A stretch of 64,000 nt of DNA from Scylla paramamosain (GCF_035594125.1 NC_087180.1:19723247-19787246); one strand, 5' to 3'; shown: positions 13,471 to 33,453, numbered from the stretch's first letter. Numbers and translations: made by a program. Notes: generated from the letters alone by a model not told the origin.

Positions 13471-14182
13471 ATAAGATGGGAATACAGAAAGACAGTTATT
13501 AAAGGATAGATTTAAAACTGGGAAACTTTACATGATACCTGGTGTATATTCATAATTGAGCTGATATTAACTTGAATTAGTTCTGGCATGAGCAATATAA
13601 GCAAGTGGTGTTAATATGACTGATATGGATATCAAGTAATGTATTTAATTTTATCAGTAGTTCTCTTCATATGATGATATCAACAGTTTTCTTAGTAAGA
13701 TATGAGATATAAATCTTTTAGAAATGATGAGAAAACTCTTAAATTGCATTTTCATCTCTGAAACATTTTAAAATGGTCTTTTCTACATTTTTTAATTTAA
13801 AAAGATGTGTTACTTTCAAAGATTTTAAATTGCCTTTGTATCATCCTCCATGTCTTAAAATTGCCTTTTCATGGCATCTTTCCCTCCTCCTCTTCCTCCT
13901 GCAGGCTCCAACACCTACCCAATCAGCAGTGCAGCACGGGTAATCTACTGGGTTGGCTACAGTGTGTCCCCTCATTGTGTACACATCATACTCTGCCACA
14001 CTGGTCTCACATTTTGCTGTGGAGCAGCCTGCACCTCTGCCATTCAGCAACCTGCGGGACCTGTCTAGGCAGTCAGGCTGGGATGCTGGATGCAACAACA
14101 ATGACCTCTTCCAAGTGACAGCCTCGGTGGGTCCTTGGCTTCTTGCTGTGTGAACTGATATACCATCCAGTGGCTGAGAGTT

Positions 14183-14840
<658 letters not shown>

Positions 14841-14948
14841 CAGATGCCATTTCTTTAAGAAATGGCATCTGTAATAATAATCTGTTATATGCCATAATAA
14901 ATTATGGCATATAACATAAAATGTTATATGCCATTTGATAACAGTTTT
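14841..14948. other. Cluster of perfect short palindromes
   Basis: 14841-14871 has 15-bp arms (cagatgccatttctt / aagaaatggcatctg) around one base. 14884-14915 has ~15-bp arms (gttatatgccataat...) and a further half-copy follows at 14922-14947. All share the core atgccat/atggcat. They lie just after a poly(A) run and could be the remains of a small foldback element. Confidence 0.8.
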
Positions 14949-15017
14949 CTATAGATCTAAGTGTAACTCAGTAAGTTTGTAACACAATCTCCCTTTCCTA
15001 AATCCAAATTGCTTTAT

Positions 15018-15420
15018 TATCACTGGGAGAGGCTGGGATGGACTGGGAGAGGCTGGAATGCACTGAGAGAGGCTGGGATGGACTGGGAGAAGCTAGGATG
15101 CACTGGGAGAGGCTGGGATGGACTGGGAGAGGCTGGAATGCACTGAGAGAGGCTGGGATGGACTGGGAGAGGCTGAAATGCACTGGGAGAGGCTGGGATG
15201 GACTGGAAGAGGCTGGGATGGACTGGGAGAGTCTAGGATGCACTGGGAGAGGCTGGGATGGACTGGGAGAGGCTGGGATGGACTGGGAGAGGCTGGAATG
15301 CACTGAGAGAGGCTGGGATGGACTGGGAGAGGCTGGGATGGACTGGGAGAGGCTGGAATGCACTGAGAGAGGCTGAGATGGACTGGGAGAGGCTAGGATA
15401 CACTGGGAGAGGCTGGGATG
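15018..15420 (+). repeat. 20-bp minisatellite
   Basis: About twenty copies of a 20-bp unit (gggatggactgggagaggct and variants), with an alternating 40-bp higher order (ggaatgcactgagagaggct). It abuts the 3' side of the LINE endonuclease relic. Confidence 0.95.
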
Positions 15421-15429
15421 AAAAGGCTG

Positions 15430-16330
15430 GGGCTGGGGCTGAGGCTGGGGGAAAAGGTCAAGAATGTTGGGTGTATCTCCAAGACAGTCAGGAATACGAG
15501 TAGGGTGTTGCACCAATTGCTCTAGGTCATGGAGGATAGCAAAGTTGTAGGCTAGTTCACCAGGATGGTCAGTGAAGGGAGAGGAAAGCCAAAGCTGGTG
15601 GTGAACATTGAAGTCTCCAAGAATGGAGATCTCTGCAAAAGGGAAGAGGGTCAGAATGTGCTCCACTTTGGAAGTTAAGTAGTTAAAGAATTTCTTATAA
15701 TCAGAGGAGTTAGGTGAGAGGTATACAGCACAGATAAATTTAGTATGAGAGTGACTCTGTAGTCGTAGCCAGATGGTGGAAAACTCAGAAGATTCAAGAG
15801 CGTGGGCACGAGAGCAGGTTAAATCATTGCGCACATAAACGCAGCATCCAGCTTTGGACTGAAAATGAGGATAGAGAAAGTAAGAGGGAACAGAAAAGGA
15901 GCTACTGTCAGTTGCCTCAGACACCTGAGTTTCAGTGAGGAAAAGAAGATGAGGTTTAGAAGAGGAGAGGTGGTGTTCTACAGATTGAAAATTAGATCTT
16001 TGACTGCGAATGTTGCAGAAGTTAATGAAGAAAAAGTTGAGGGGGGGTGTCAAGACACTTAGGGTCTTTGACAGAAAGGCAGTCTGACCTGGGGACATTT
16101 ATGGTCCCCTCCCCAGATGGGGACTACGAGGCTGGTGTAGGAGGTCGCCACGATGATTTTAAAATTTTTGAGTGAAGGGTGTGTGTGTTATTAGGTGCTT
16201 GTAGTTTTGTGTGGAGGAAGAGAGTTGTCTTTAGAGGGCAGGCTATGACTGCCCCCTTGTGTTGTGAGACACAAAGGGAAACGTTCAGCGAGGTCACAGC
16301 TGGGTTTAATGATAAGTTCACAGCACCCCC
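15430..16330 (-). mobile_element. LINE apurinic endonuclease domain relic
   Basis: The minus strand encodes [47 protein letters not shown] and [14 protein letters not shown] followed by [19 protein letters not shown]. These are the ordered motifs of the exonuclease/endonuclease/phosphatase fold at the N-terminus of LINE ORF2: N for metal, E in LTETQ, and the GDFN catalytic loop. The final SDH motif and all of the RT are missing; the frame runs instead into the 20-bp minisatellite. The region upstream to about 16330 looks like the same element's 5' portion. It may belong to the same family as the LINE at 34645. Confidence 0.85.
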
Positions 16331-16390
16331 TGAACAGTGCTTTAGACCTCACTGGTAGTAATTATCATTTAGGCAGATGTCTACTGCCTC

Positions 16391-16502
<112 letters not shown>

Positions 16503-16804
16503 CAGCCAACATTGGATAATGGGAGGCATGTGGGTGTTTTTGTGGGCTACTTTATGGGTCCCATGTGGGCTACCCACATTACTGTAAAACACAGGTTGTT
16601 CTTGGAGATTTAAACTTTTTGCATTTATAAATATTCATTCACATGACAGTAAAGATTCATTTTACTAACATGCCAGTTTCTCTTAAACCAAGCAATTTAC
16701 GTGTAATCTTATCTTACAAATGGCTTGAGGCATTCTCTAACCCTCTTGGAAAGTTGACAGATATAAGTAATACTGCTAATTTTCATTGAAATATTAAAAG
16801 AAAA

Positions 16805-17165
16805 TTAAATAAATAAATAAATAAATAAAATAAATAAATAAATAAATAAATAAAAATCTTTTGGTTCAGTGATGTTCCTCATTTTTTGTCCAAGGTTCTA
16901 ACCATACCTAAACTAACTTAACAACACCAAAACTAACCTAACCATACCTGCTGTAACCTAACCATACCTAAACTAACTTGACCACACCAAAACTAACCTA
17001 ACCATACCTGCTGTAATCTAACCATACCTTAAACTAACTTAACCACATCCAAACCTAACTACACCCAAACTAACCTAACTGTACTTGCTGTAACCTAACC
17101 ATACCCAAAACTAACCTAACTACACCCAACCATATCAAACCTAACCTAACCATACCTAAACTCAA
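16805..17165 (+). repeat. (AAAT)n and a degenerate TAACC-rich ~61-bp repeat
   Basis: An aaataaat tract lies at 16805-16852. From 16890 the words ctaacctaaccatacc and aactaactt recur about every 61 bp. The motif is related to TAACC but mixed with accatacc and accaaaact, so it is not a clean telomere repeat. Confidence 0.75.
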
Positions 17166-17911
17166 GGCAAGGTATGGCGTGTCTAGCCAGTGGTAGCCAT
17201 AATTATTTCCTATTTTCATCAATAAGAAAAGGCATTGAATTCAATTTAAAAAAAACCTTTCAATTATTGTTAAAGGTTTGTAGAAAAGAATATATCAAGA
17301 GCTAGTGTTATTTCATAAGATAGGTAATGAAATACTGGCACATTAATAAAAGTGATATCAAGCCTCAATATACTGACATACGGTAATAACAGTGTAGTAC
17401 CATCACAATCACCAGCACCACCACCTTACCATTTATATCACTAGACAACCACCTCTACACCGTACGTAATGTACTTTCCACATATAATGCATACCTTTGG
17501 GCAAATTGGTGTCAGCGGAGCATTGAATGAATGCCTCTTGGCACTTGCTGGGAGACTGGATGCCTTGGTAATCTGCAGGGATCACCACTTTTTAACACAG
17601 GCTAACTTCTTACTTTACACGTTATGGAAGGCATCAAGTATGGCTTCAAGCATTTTAAAGTATTCACAACATTGTCGAGTGCAATTTAAGATACCTTACT
17701 TCTGAACTGGTGTGAACCGCCAACGTACTGTTTACAGCACCCGCTGGGTTAAAACGTATGTTCACTTTTTAAATCTCTGAATTAAAGTATATTGCATTTT
17801 CAAGTTCAAAAATTAAAAATATTATTGCATAAAAATAATGCACTTTTCTTTCTCTTTCCACAAGTTACCTCCAGCAGATTATTAAAGGTAGGTGGAAATT
17901 TTATTTAGAGC
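17166..17911. other. No confident gene; weak minus-strand exon candidate
   Basis: On the minus strand 17572-17495 is flanked by ccctgcag and gtatgcat and is open in two frames (one reads SPSKCQEAFIQCSADTNLPK). I cannot assign it. Otherwise this is AT-rich sequence leading to the transposase exon. Confidence 0.25.
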
Positions 17912-18682
17912 ATGATGAACCCAGCCGTTAGCAGGAAGGCGGCACAACAACGTCAGCGGCGCACCTACAGAGTGAGAAGAGATATTTTCGCTGAGTACGA
18001 CGATGCTGAGTTACTGAAAAGATTCAGATTGGACCGTGCTGGTATTGTTGCAGTGACTGATATAGTGAGAGACAAGCTGCAAAGTAAAACTGAAAGAAAT
18101 AGAGCCTTGACCCCTGAGATGGTGGCCATCACATTACGATATTTAGCCACAGGAAAAATGCAACAGTGCAGTTGTGATGATTTTGGAACAACGCAGCCCA
18201 CTATCAGCCGTGCAATATCACAGACAATTGATGCACTGGCTGACCCAGAAGTAATCTGCCAGTTCGTGGCTTTCCCTCACACCCAGCGTGAAGTGCAGCA
18301 AAAACAGGCAGAGTTCATGCAAGTAACTCAGTTTCCCGGTGTTGTGGGAGTGATTGATGGTACTCATATAAGAATTGTGTCTCCTCATGTCGATGAACAT
18401 GTATATGTGAACAGGAAACGCTATCACAGCATAAATGTGCAAGTAGTATTTGATGCTCACTATAAGATTCTTGACATTGTGGCAAGGTGGCCTGGCTCAG
18501 TCAACGATGCAAGAATACTAGATAAGTCAGCACTCAAACTGATGTTTGAGGAACAACATGTACCTGCAGGATGCTACCTTCCCGGGGACAGTGGCTATCC
18601 CTGTAAGCAGTGGCTCCTCACTCCTTACCTTCGCCCTCAAACTGTTGCACAAGCTAATTATAACAGGTGGGTTTATTTGTAA
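17912..18682 (+). CDS. HARBI1: PIF/Harbinger transposase-derived nuclease, truncated (HARBI1-like)
   Basis: A 256-codon open frame starts MMNPAVSRKAAQQRQRRTYR. It carries a helical N-terminal region with LTPEMVAITLRYLATGKMQ, FGTTQPTISRAI (helix-turn-helix-like), GVIDGTHIRIVSP with the first catalytic Asp, YHSINVQVVFDAHYKILDIV, WPGSVNDARI with the second, and PGDSGYPCKQWLLTPY. This is the DDE_Tnp_4 fold of HARBI1 and PIF/Harbinger transposases. The frame ends at NYNR where aacag|gtgggt could be a splice donor. The C-terminal region with the last acidic residue (usually VERAFG-like) is not found downstream. Family proteins are about 350 residues. No stops or frameshifts occur in the part present. 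It may be a domesticated gene with a lost exon or a truncated transposon. Confidence 0.88.
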   Translation: MMNPAVSRKAAQQRQRRTYRVRRDIFAEYDDAELLKRFRLDRAGIVAVTDIVRDKLQSKTERNRALTPEMVAITLRYLATGKMQQCSCDDFGTTQPTISRAISQTIDALADPEVICQFVAFPHTQREVQQKQAEFMQVTQFPGVVGVIDGTHIRIVSPHVDEHVYVNRKRYHSINVQVVFDAHYKILDIVARWPGSVNDARILDKSALKLMFEEQHVPAGCYLPGDSGYPCKQWLLTPYLRPQTVAQANYNRWVYL

Positions 18683-18866
18683 ATAGTGTTCTGTTAGGTT
18701 TAGATATGCTTTGAACGAATCTAGTAGCTTTCTCCCCAGGGCCGCCCTCCCGCGTGTGCCCGCAGCCCCTACAAGAACCGGTCCCTGCCCCCCTTTGGGC
18801 ACGCTCTCCTCCCAAGGCTAAGTCCCCGGGGCGTGGCCGCCCAAACTAACCCCCTCCTCCCAACAG

Positions 18867-24357
<5,491 letters not shown>

Positions 24358-24630
24358 GTGTGTCTGTCTACCTGTGTGTCTCTTTCTATCTCTCCTTTTC
24401 ATTTTTCCAGTTTCCCATTATTTTCTCCACCCTCTCACTGTCTTTTCTCAGCCTCTCACAACCTATCACACCCTCTCCCAGCTATTCACAGCCACTCACA
24501 GCCTCTCTCTCACTCTATCTCATTCCCAGTGTATCCAGACCATTCCAGACTCACCCCAAACTGTCCCAAACTGTTGGGATGGACTTCCAGTCCATCCCAA
24601 CTTCTCACAGCCTCTTCCAGCCTTTCACAG

Positions 24631-24847
<217 letters not shown>

Positions 24848-24964
24848 CCCAATGTATCCAGACCATCCCAGACTCACCCCAAACCATCTCCAAGACTCCC
24901 CTTCTCTCTTCCTCTCCTCTCCCTCTCTCTCCCTCCCCTCTCTCACTCTCCTAACTCTCCCCAG

Positions 24965-25163
24965 GAGAGTCCCCAGTGGTGAGCAGATGGTGATGCTGGA
25001 GATGATACTGGCATATTGAGTATTATAATTAGCCATAAACACTTGCTTGCTTACTTTCATGTCTACACAGGTTCGTTCGATGCAAGGAGTTGGCACAGGA
25101 GGCGTCCGAGGCTGTGTAGAGCGGCCGTCTGAACCTGGTGCCACAGCTTACTATGTTCAACAG
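24965..25163 (+). pseudogene. VARS: Valyl-tRNA synthetase relic (copy B)
   Basis: Exons 24965-24978 and 25071-25163 match copy A, including the TAG in the second exon. B has agt for agg in the first exon, so ESPQW replaces ERPQW. RPQW is the conserved form in the family, so A is closer to the ancestor here. The donor is again followed at once by a GT run (to about 25223). Confidence 0.68.
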
Positions 25164-25226
<63 letters not shown>

Positions 25227-25379
25227 GTGTGGTCATTTCACTATCTATCTATCTGTTTAGTTTGTCTCCATCTGTCTGTCTTTCTGTCATTGGTCTGTCT
25301 GTCTGTCTGTGTATTGCAATGATTTTTCAGTTATGTATTTTATTTTTTATTCTTGTGTACTTGTGTCTGTCTGTATGTA

Positions 25380-25706
25380 TGTATGTATCAGTCAGTGAGT
25401 CAGTCAGTCAGTCACTCAGTTAGTCAGTCATTCAGTCAGTCAGTTAGTCAGTCATTCAGTCAGTTAGTGAGTTAGTCAGTTAGTCAGTCTGTCAGTCACT
25501 CACACAGTGTTAATCCTCCTCTTCCTCCTCCTCCTCCTCCTCCTCCTCCTCCTCCTCCTCCTCCTCCTCCTCCTCCTCCTCCTCCTCCTCCTCGTCCACC
25601 TCCTCCTCCTCCTCCTCCTCCTCCTCCTCCTCCTCCTCCTCCTCCTCCTCCTCCTCCTCCTCCTCCTCCTGTTCCCCACCACCCCTGCCAAGAGGTGAGT
25701 GTATGT

Positions 25707-25746
<40 letters not shown>

Positions 25747-25882
25747 TAATAATAGTAATGCTATGTACATATATAAATACTGTTAATATTATTGATAAAA
25801 AATATTGATGATGATGATGATGATGATTCAGTGGTGATTATGAAAATGTGCATTACAATATAGGGTAGATATTATTGTTATT

Positions 25883-25959
<77 letters not shown>

Positions 25960-25966
25960 TGTGTGA
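25380..25966 (+). repeat. (AGTC)n, long (CTC)n and (GT)n tracts (copy B)
   Basis: Tetranucleotide AGTC 25388-25500, CTC 25517-25669 (roughly double copy A, with one cgtcca interruption), GT 25711-25743 and GT 25887-25966 with one TA interruption. Confidence 0.93.
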
Positions 25967-25989
25967 GGAATAATTGAATAATTGAATAA

Positions 25990-26235
25990 TTGATGCTCTC
26001 TCCTTTGCTATTCATTATATACATGGACAGATGCCTGAAGGAAGTGTGTGTAAGGGAGGATAAAGAGATCATGCTGGCCTATGCAGACGATGTCGCTGTC
26101 GTGACAGGAAGCCAACAAGATCTTCAAGAGGCCATGACAAGATGGAATGATGTTTTAAATAGGGAAGGAATGAGAATGAACAAACAAAAAACTTATTTAC
26201 TAGTGGACAAGCAACAAGTGATGGTGTGGCTCTGA
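25990..26235 (+). mobile_element. LINE reverse transcriptase fragment (copy B)
   Basis: Identical in protein to 1402-1647, with the YADD box (LAYADDVAVVTGS). It shares the same 5' truncation at the GT tract, so the scrap predates the segmental duplication. Confidence 0.75.
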
Positions 26236-26400
26236 GCCACTGTAGTAGGGATGTTATGGTTTAAGTGTAGGAAGTTGCAAATGCTCACCTAACAATTGCA
26301 CCTTAGTAGAAAAACACAAACAGGAAGTTTATGCAAGTTTTTATCCTTATATAAAATGTTGTATTGCATCAAACCTCCATACATTACTGTCTCTATCCAG

Positions 26401-26458
26401 TATGAGACCGGTGTTCAGGAAGCACAAGCATGTGCTGAATAACAAGAAGCCGGCATTG
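26401..26458 (+). CDS. Exon-like segment of gene X (copy B)
   Basis: Same 58-bp segment as 1813-1870. Its phase (1 nt plus 19 codons) fits the phase-2 end of the gene X exon at 24188-24357. If real, the ValRS and RT scraps sit inside a gene X intron. Confidence 0.4.
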
Positions 26459-27588
26459 GTGAAGGTGACAACATTTCATCTATTTATACATACTTTTTAT
26501 TATTAAAGCTTATCTTATAATTATTTCTGAAGAGATTGACTAATTTTTGTAGTATTTATGACTTAGAACTACGAGTATGATAAAGCTATGAATTGATATA
26601 ATTCCTGATTTGTTTTATCTTTTCATTATCCTTCCTTTGTTAATTGAGCATTTTATATTACTTAGCTTAAAAATGCAAGAACGGTTCAGAAGTATCCAAC
26701 CTTGGGCTAAGGGCCAAAATTATGGTATCATTCAAAATGTCCTTCAAAGAAAGCCCTCTGTAATCCAACACACTTAGCCCATTAATCCTTCCATTTCTCA
26801 TCAATTTGTTCAACATTCATATTTTTCCCTTATAGGGTTGAACAATTTTCATGGGTTCAGAGCAAAAGGCTTCCTCATTCCTCCCCAAGGTATTCTCGGA
26901 TGGTAAGCAGGTTTGACTCTGGAGCAAACCTGACCAAGGGCTACTGCCCAAGGCTACAGAGGTTCCTCTCCCTGAGGCTGAATGCACCATGTGAGATGGT
27001 TCTGTTATGTGGATGAATGTCATGGTGGATAGCAGTGCCACCACATTCCTACAATCATCCATCACTCCACTGCTCAAACGCTTCTGCAACCAATGATAGG
27101 TATGCTGCCACATTCTGCATGGTCTCCTTGGCTCTCAGATAAGGATACTGTCAACAGGTTTGGGATTGCCAAAAAATCATAAGGAGCTATGTCTGAAAAG
27201 TCCAGAGAGAGAGAGAGAGAGAAAGAATGAGCAAGAGAAAGAGTAGGATGAAGCAAAGGAAGAGTCAAGAGGGAGGAAGAGAGAGTAGGACAAGAAAAAA
27301 CAGAACAAATAAATCCCCTACACGTCTTGTCTCCATTCACACAAGCCATGAAAAGCTTGTCCATCCCTGAGTGCTCAGAAGCAGTGTTCCACTGATGATG
27401 TGGAAACTTGAGACACCCAATCATTTAATGGGCTTTAGTAGGTTTTGTCACCAGTCTTCTGTGTGTCACTGACTACATTTTGAAATTTTTATCTGTTCTA
27501 TTTAATTTTGTGTGTATGTACACAATGTTTATGGTCAATAAACTATTTATAAAACTATTTATCTGTGTGAGTAAGATAAAAGCAGTTA

Positions 27589-27634
<46 letters not shown>

Positions 27635-27657
27635 ACATTTTCCTCCTTGTATTTAAA

Positions 27658-27693
<36 letters not shown>

Positions 27694-29392
27694 CATGAAT
27701 TGTTCTTGTTTATAAATAAAATACTGTAACTGATTATTATTTTTTTTATCATTCATTTAGACTCTCTCTCTCTCTCTCTCTCTCTCTCGAATAAAATGAC
27801 TGGTGAAGAACTCTAATAATTAAAGTGCTAAAAAATCCATTAAACTACGAGAAATAAGACAAATAATTAATGACACACCTAATAACACAAACAAGGAGTA
27901 ATAAACAAAACTTAAGCCAGAAAACACGAAAAGATAAAACTATCATATAAAGAAATACGAAGTAAAAAAAAAAATCATGAATATCAAATAAATAACTCAC
28001 ATATAATCAATAAACACGTAAGGAACAGTAAATAAACAATTAAGCCATTCATTGCAAGGGCCACAGTCAGAAAGTGAAAAAAAAAAAATGCTTAGTTAAA
28101 TACCGAGGCTAAATAAAACAAGGAATTAGACAAATGACAAATAATTAATAAATACATAAGGAATAATGAATAAACAAAAATTAAGCCAGGAAGACTATTA
28201 TAATTATTGCAAGGAGACGATATGTATGTATGTATTGTATGTAATTCGAGGTTAAAATGGCTCAAATCTGACCCAACAGCAGGCCATAAGTGAAGGTGTT
28301 CCTCAAGGCAGGGAGGGGGGGGGGAGCAATGAATAGGGGAGGGGCTATAAACTATTGGGGGGGTATTAATTAATGACGCATCCAGTTTAGCGTGTGTGTA
28401 TATTTCGCGTTGTGATAATTTAAAGGTTTTCTCGCGTTTTTATCTTTATTTATTGATTGATTTTATTTATTTATTTTATTTTTTTGGCAGGTGTTATATT
28501 TGTTGAGTGTTTTAAGTAACTGTGGCTCATTGCATCAAAACTCCATTCATTACCTTCGTGGGAAGGTTCAATTTGGCAAGGTTTTATTTCGCATTTTGGG
28601 TTTTGTAGTAAATTATGCATTTTCTCATATTTTTCTTTGCTGGTATTGTCCCTTCCACGCCATATATGACTGGAAAGTTGGGGGCGCCTTCCCCCCCCCC
28701 CCCACCCTCCACTGCTACGTTTTTTTTTCTTAATCAGTCAGTCAACCAATCAATCAATCCCTTCATGAATCATACCCATTTCCAGGTGTCACCCCCACCC
28801 ATAGATCTCTCATTCTGTCATGTATGAACAAGTGCTAAGGGCAAGCTGAACAAGTACAAAGGGCAAGCCAGCTGTCTCTTTTAATATTCTTGCCTGAAAT
28901 AACATTACAAATGAGGGTCTATTAATCATCCATTAAATAATCCATTTTTATTGCTTTCTCATTCTTCTTCCTCTGTGTATTGTTAAATTGGTTATATCAT
29001 TATCCCTTCCTGTGTTTTAGTGTGCCATTACCTGTCCTCTCTTCCAGCTGATATTTAGTTTGTACTAAAATAGACTGGCATAACTTTACAATTTATACAC
29101 AAATAACAACATAAACCAATAATGCATTGATATTATGCATGATAGGAGTGGACATTTCCACTCTACATCATTAATGAATGCATGATGAGACGCACACTAT
29201 TACAAAGCTAATGAGTTCAATAAAAAACACTCAATAACAATTTCAATAACTTTATTAAAAATAGCAATCTTTATAAATCATGAAACTAGAAAACTTTAAG
29301 AACCTGGGGCTATAACATCAAATGCACAATAATGCAAACACTTTTTACACACACACTCTTTAATGATATTTCCTAATATACAGTATAATTCC

Positions 29393-29396
<4 letters not shown>
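26459..29396. other. No gene recognised; ATT and CT tracts (copy B)
   Basis: Counterpart of 1871-4813. ATT tracts run 27592-27632 and 27658-27691, CT 27762-27788. Poly(G) near 28314-28324 and poly(C) near 28690-28702 are longer than in A. A ~24-bp insertion follows 29286. Confidence 0.6.
29251..29256 (-). terminator. Polyadenylation signal of the golgin relic (copy B)
   Basis: Minus-strand AATAAA, now about 1.47 kb from the terminal stop because of the inserted block and the long GA tract. Confidence 0.35.
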
Positions 29397-30663
<1,267 letters not shown>

Positions 30664-30725
30664 TGTGACATGACATCTTTAAGTACAAATGAGTATATAG
30701 TAACCATACACTGATACTTGTCCCC

Positions 30726-33164
30726 TTATACAGTGATAAGTTTACCCAAACACAATGGACACGGATGGAACTTTTGGAGGCTAAAGTGCTCCAGGTGACT
30801 GGTGGACTCCATTTCATTGCGGAGGTCCAGGATTCTCTGCACAGTTGGGCTTTTGGTGTCAGTGGAAGTGGTGGCAGTGTGGCAGCAGTAACAGTTTTGG
30901 TCTTTCTATGGGCAAGTTCTGTAGGATTCATATTCTGCCTCCTCATGAGGGACATCAGTGTGAAGGGTCAACAGAGCATCAATTCCCTCCTCAGGCAAAG
31001 AATGATGGATGCAATTTTCTGTTTCTTGTTGTTGCTCCACCTTTTCAGAGTGCTTGAGGCGCTCGTCAGCCAGCTTTCCACTGCTGGTGGGTGTCTCAGA
31101 CTCACTGGTTCCTGTTCCACATCAAGAGTGTTAGCAGATGCCACTTGTATTTCATCTACTTAGTACATTACATCATTACATAAATAACTGGTGTTATCTG
31201 ATATTAAAGTGCTAATGAGCAACATGCCACAGAAATCTGTTTATTTCAAGAAAATTATGAAGATAATAATAATGTTTCGTTGCACTTCATAAGATGGCTC
31301 AATTTTTACTACTCACCAACACTGCTAAAGATAGCAAACTGGACTCTTAAGGACGCTGCTTATCTTCTCGAGCTGCTGAAGGTCATGATCTGCTTCCTTT
31401 TCCTGCACCAGCTTTGATATCAAATCCTGCAGGAAACAACTGTGTTAATTCACATTTTGAATAAATCTAATAGATGAAAATTTCACTTACAACACCTTAT
31501 GTGTCTCTGGTGACTCATGGAGGACAGATACATCACCTGAGAGTAAATGGTCAGTGAAGAAGTTGACCCTTGATCCTGGCTAATCACATTAAGTACATTA
31601 AACACTCCTGTTAACTAATAAATGAGGGATAGATTTCTCTGGAAGGTTACATTACACTACTTCCCTGGCATTTGAAAACATTTTGCTCTACATGAACTCA
31701 TATGGAAGCTTTACTGCAACATTAAATCTCAGCTAGATGCCAGATGGTGTAGCCTCCATCACAGAGCAAGGTAATGATATGAAGGCTTAGTACTTTGGTC
31801 AACACCTGAATAAGAACCGTTTGAGATGCAGCAGAGATCACTAACCTGCCAGCAATTGAATAAGAAGTGTGTGAGATGCAGCAGAGATCACTAACCTGCC
31901 AGCAATTGAATAAGAAGTGTGTGAGATGCAGCAGAAATCACTAATCTGCCATGACATGAATAAGAAGTGTGTGAGATGCAAAAGAGAGCACTAACCTGCA
32001 GAGTGGTTTTGCTTCATTTCCTCTCATTCATGATGGAGGCTGGCAAGGTCTAACTCGCGTTCTCGAGCTTGTTGCTTCATCACTCCTCGCTGCAACTGGT
32101 AGATGGTGATGTAGTCACCTGAAGAAGGATAAAATTCTTCATTAAAAGACCAAGGAAATGGCATACAGTAAACAGTAAACACTTCCTCCACTTCACTTTT
32201 ACAGATGATTCAAATGAGCAAAAAACATGCATACACCGATGGACTCTGTCTCCTCATGCACTACAGCATGCTTAAGCTGCTACTTCCTGTCACTTAGCTC
32301 AGCCACCTCCTTCATGCTGCAAGTTAACCTGCTCTCCAGGACCCTGTGAGGCTCCTGCAGTTGTTGCAGCTTCTGTTAAAGCTCAGTTCCTCCCAATCCT
32401 GTTGTTTCTCCTGATAAAACAATAAGTTTGTTTCTCTCAACTTTTCTTAATACAGCCTCAATAAACAAATCCAATAACAATGCTTTTATTTTGTTATTAA
32501 TTCAAAAAATTGAGCAACAGTGAGGAAAAATTATTTGCTTTATTATTAGAGAATATAAACTTTCTTACCTTTTGGTTCAGTTATGACATCTTCAGACAAC
32601 TTTTCATGAGCAAGAGATTCTCCCAGCAGTTTGTTATACTTATCCCTCTCACAGTCTAGCTGAACCTGAAGACTGCTGCACTCACTCTCCAACCTGCTAA
32701 CCTCAGATGTCAGTGTAGCCACTTGACCCAGCAATTTCCCCTTGGTATCTGTACCTGGAGGTGAAAAATTGATGCAACAGAGGGCCAGACAAGAATGACC
32801 AATGGAAGTAATTAGACGTAATGTAAGAAGTGGGTATAAGACTAAGGGAAATAGAAGGGCAATGGAGAGAGGGTTAGATGCACCAGAAATGTCTGTGGAG
32901 CCAGGAAAAATTTTAACTTGTAACAGAGATAACTAAGAGCAACTGTGAATGAATAAATGTGATGTAGCCTCGACCCATGACTGGGAAAATGCAAAAGCAG
33001 CACCTCAGACACCAGGACCATGATGACTGGCAGCTCCCAAAATTAGCTGCTGGCTTTTGTACTCCTAGTCACCACAGGAGGCTCATCCACAGCTAATCCT
33101 ATCAGCTGATCATCTTGGGTGAAGTAATTGTTTATCAGTCTGGCTGTTGAGTCCTGATGCAGAG

Positions 33165-33252
<88 letters not shown>

Positions 33253-33453
33253 ACTTTGGAAAGCCTCCCTCCAAGGAGAATGTCAGTTTGATATACAAAT
33301 ATATATTCATGTGGATGGTAGCTCACATTTAGCTTCTGAGTTCTCACATGAAGACATGCCATCCTTGTCTTTTTCCTCTGAGGGAGTGACTTTATACTCT
33401 GTGATAAGTGCATGCAGCTCACTATTCTGTCTTGTGACGTTTTTGATTTCTAT
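30726..33453 (-). pseudogene. GOLGA2: GM130/golgin A2-like relic, 3' half (copy B)
   Basis: Minus-strand exons 33453-33327, 32754-32569, 32410-32237, 32118-31996, 31426-31317 and 31143-30726. The first two are open here and join in phase (NSEAK, then TDTKGKLLGQVATL), while copy A has frameshifts in both. The 174-, 123- and 418-bp exons carry the same stops as A. B has its own extra T in the 31426-31317 exon, and the donor of the 174-bp exon is gtgtat instead of gtgagt. So both copies are dead and have gained separate further lesions. Confidence 0.7.
31800..32002 (-). repeat. ~50-bp tandem repeat across a golgin donor (copy B)
   Basis: Same four-copy array as 6085-6290, so the amplification predates the segmental duplication. 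Confidence 0.85.

Larger units (their letters stand above)
12313..14126 (+). pseudogene. Ionotropic receptor relic, three exons (copy A)
   Basis: Exons 12313-12496, 13079-13309 and 13905-14126 have AG/GT borders and compatible phases (AG|C and G|GC). They encode NEWTGTVGALQSGEADLTVS (ligand-binding S1), then a segment ending GWYMLSALLQQ|GSNTYPISSAARVIYW (pore helix), then LIVYTSYSATLVSHFAVEQP (third membrane helix) and FSNLRDLSRQSGWDAG (start of S2). This order is that of ionotropic glutamate-type receptors (IRs). Defects: TGA in exon 1 where W is expected, an extra C in exon 2 near 13125 (absent from B), and a frameshift near 13965 in exon 3. The remainder of S2 is missing. Confidence 0.8.

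Noticed and set aside
15038..15503. Plus-strand Trp-Glu-Arg-Leu repeat frames
   Set aside because: They are the 20-bp minisatellite read on the opposite strand from the LINE frame.
18683..18866. Second exon completing the HARBI1-like protein
   Set aside because: The GC-rich segment after ctttctccccag gives no transposase C-terminal motif and stops quickly in the required phase.
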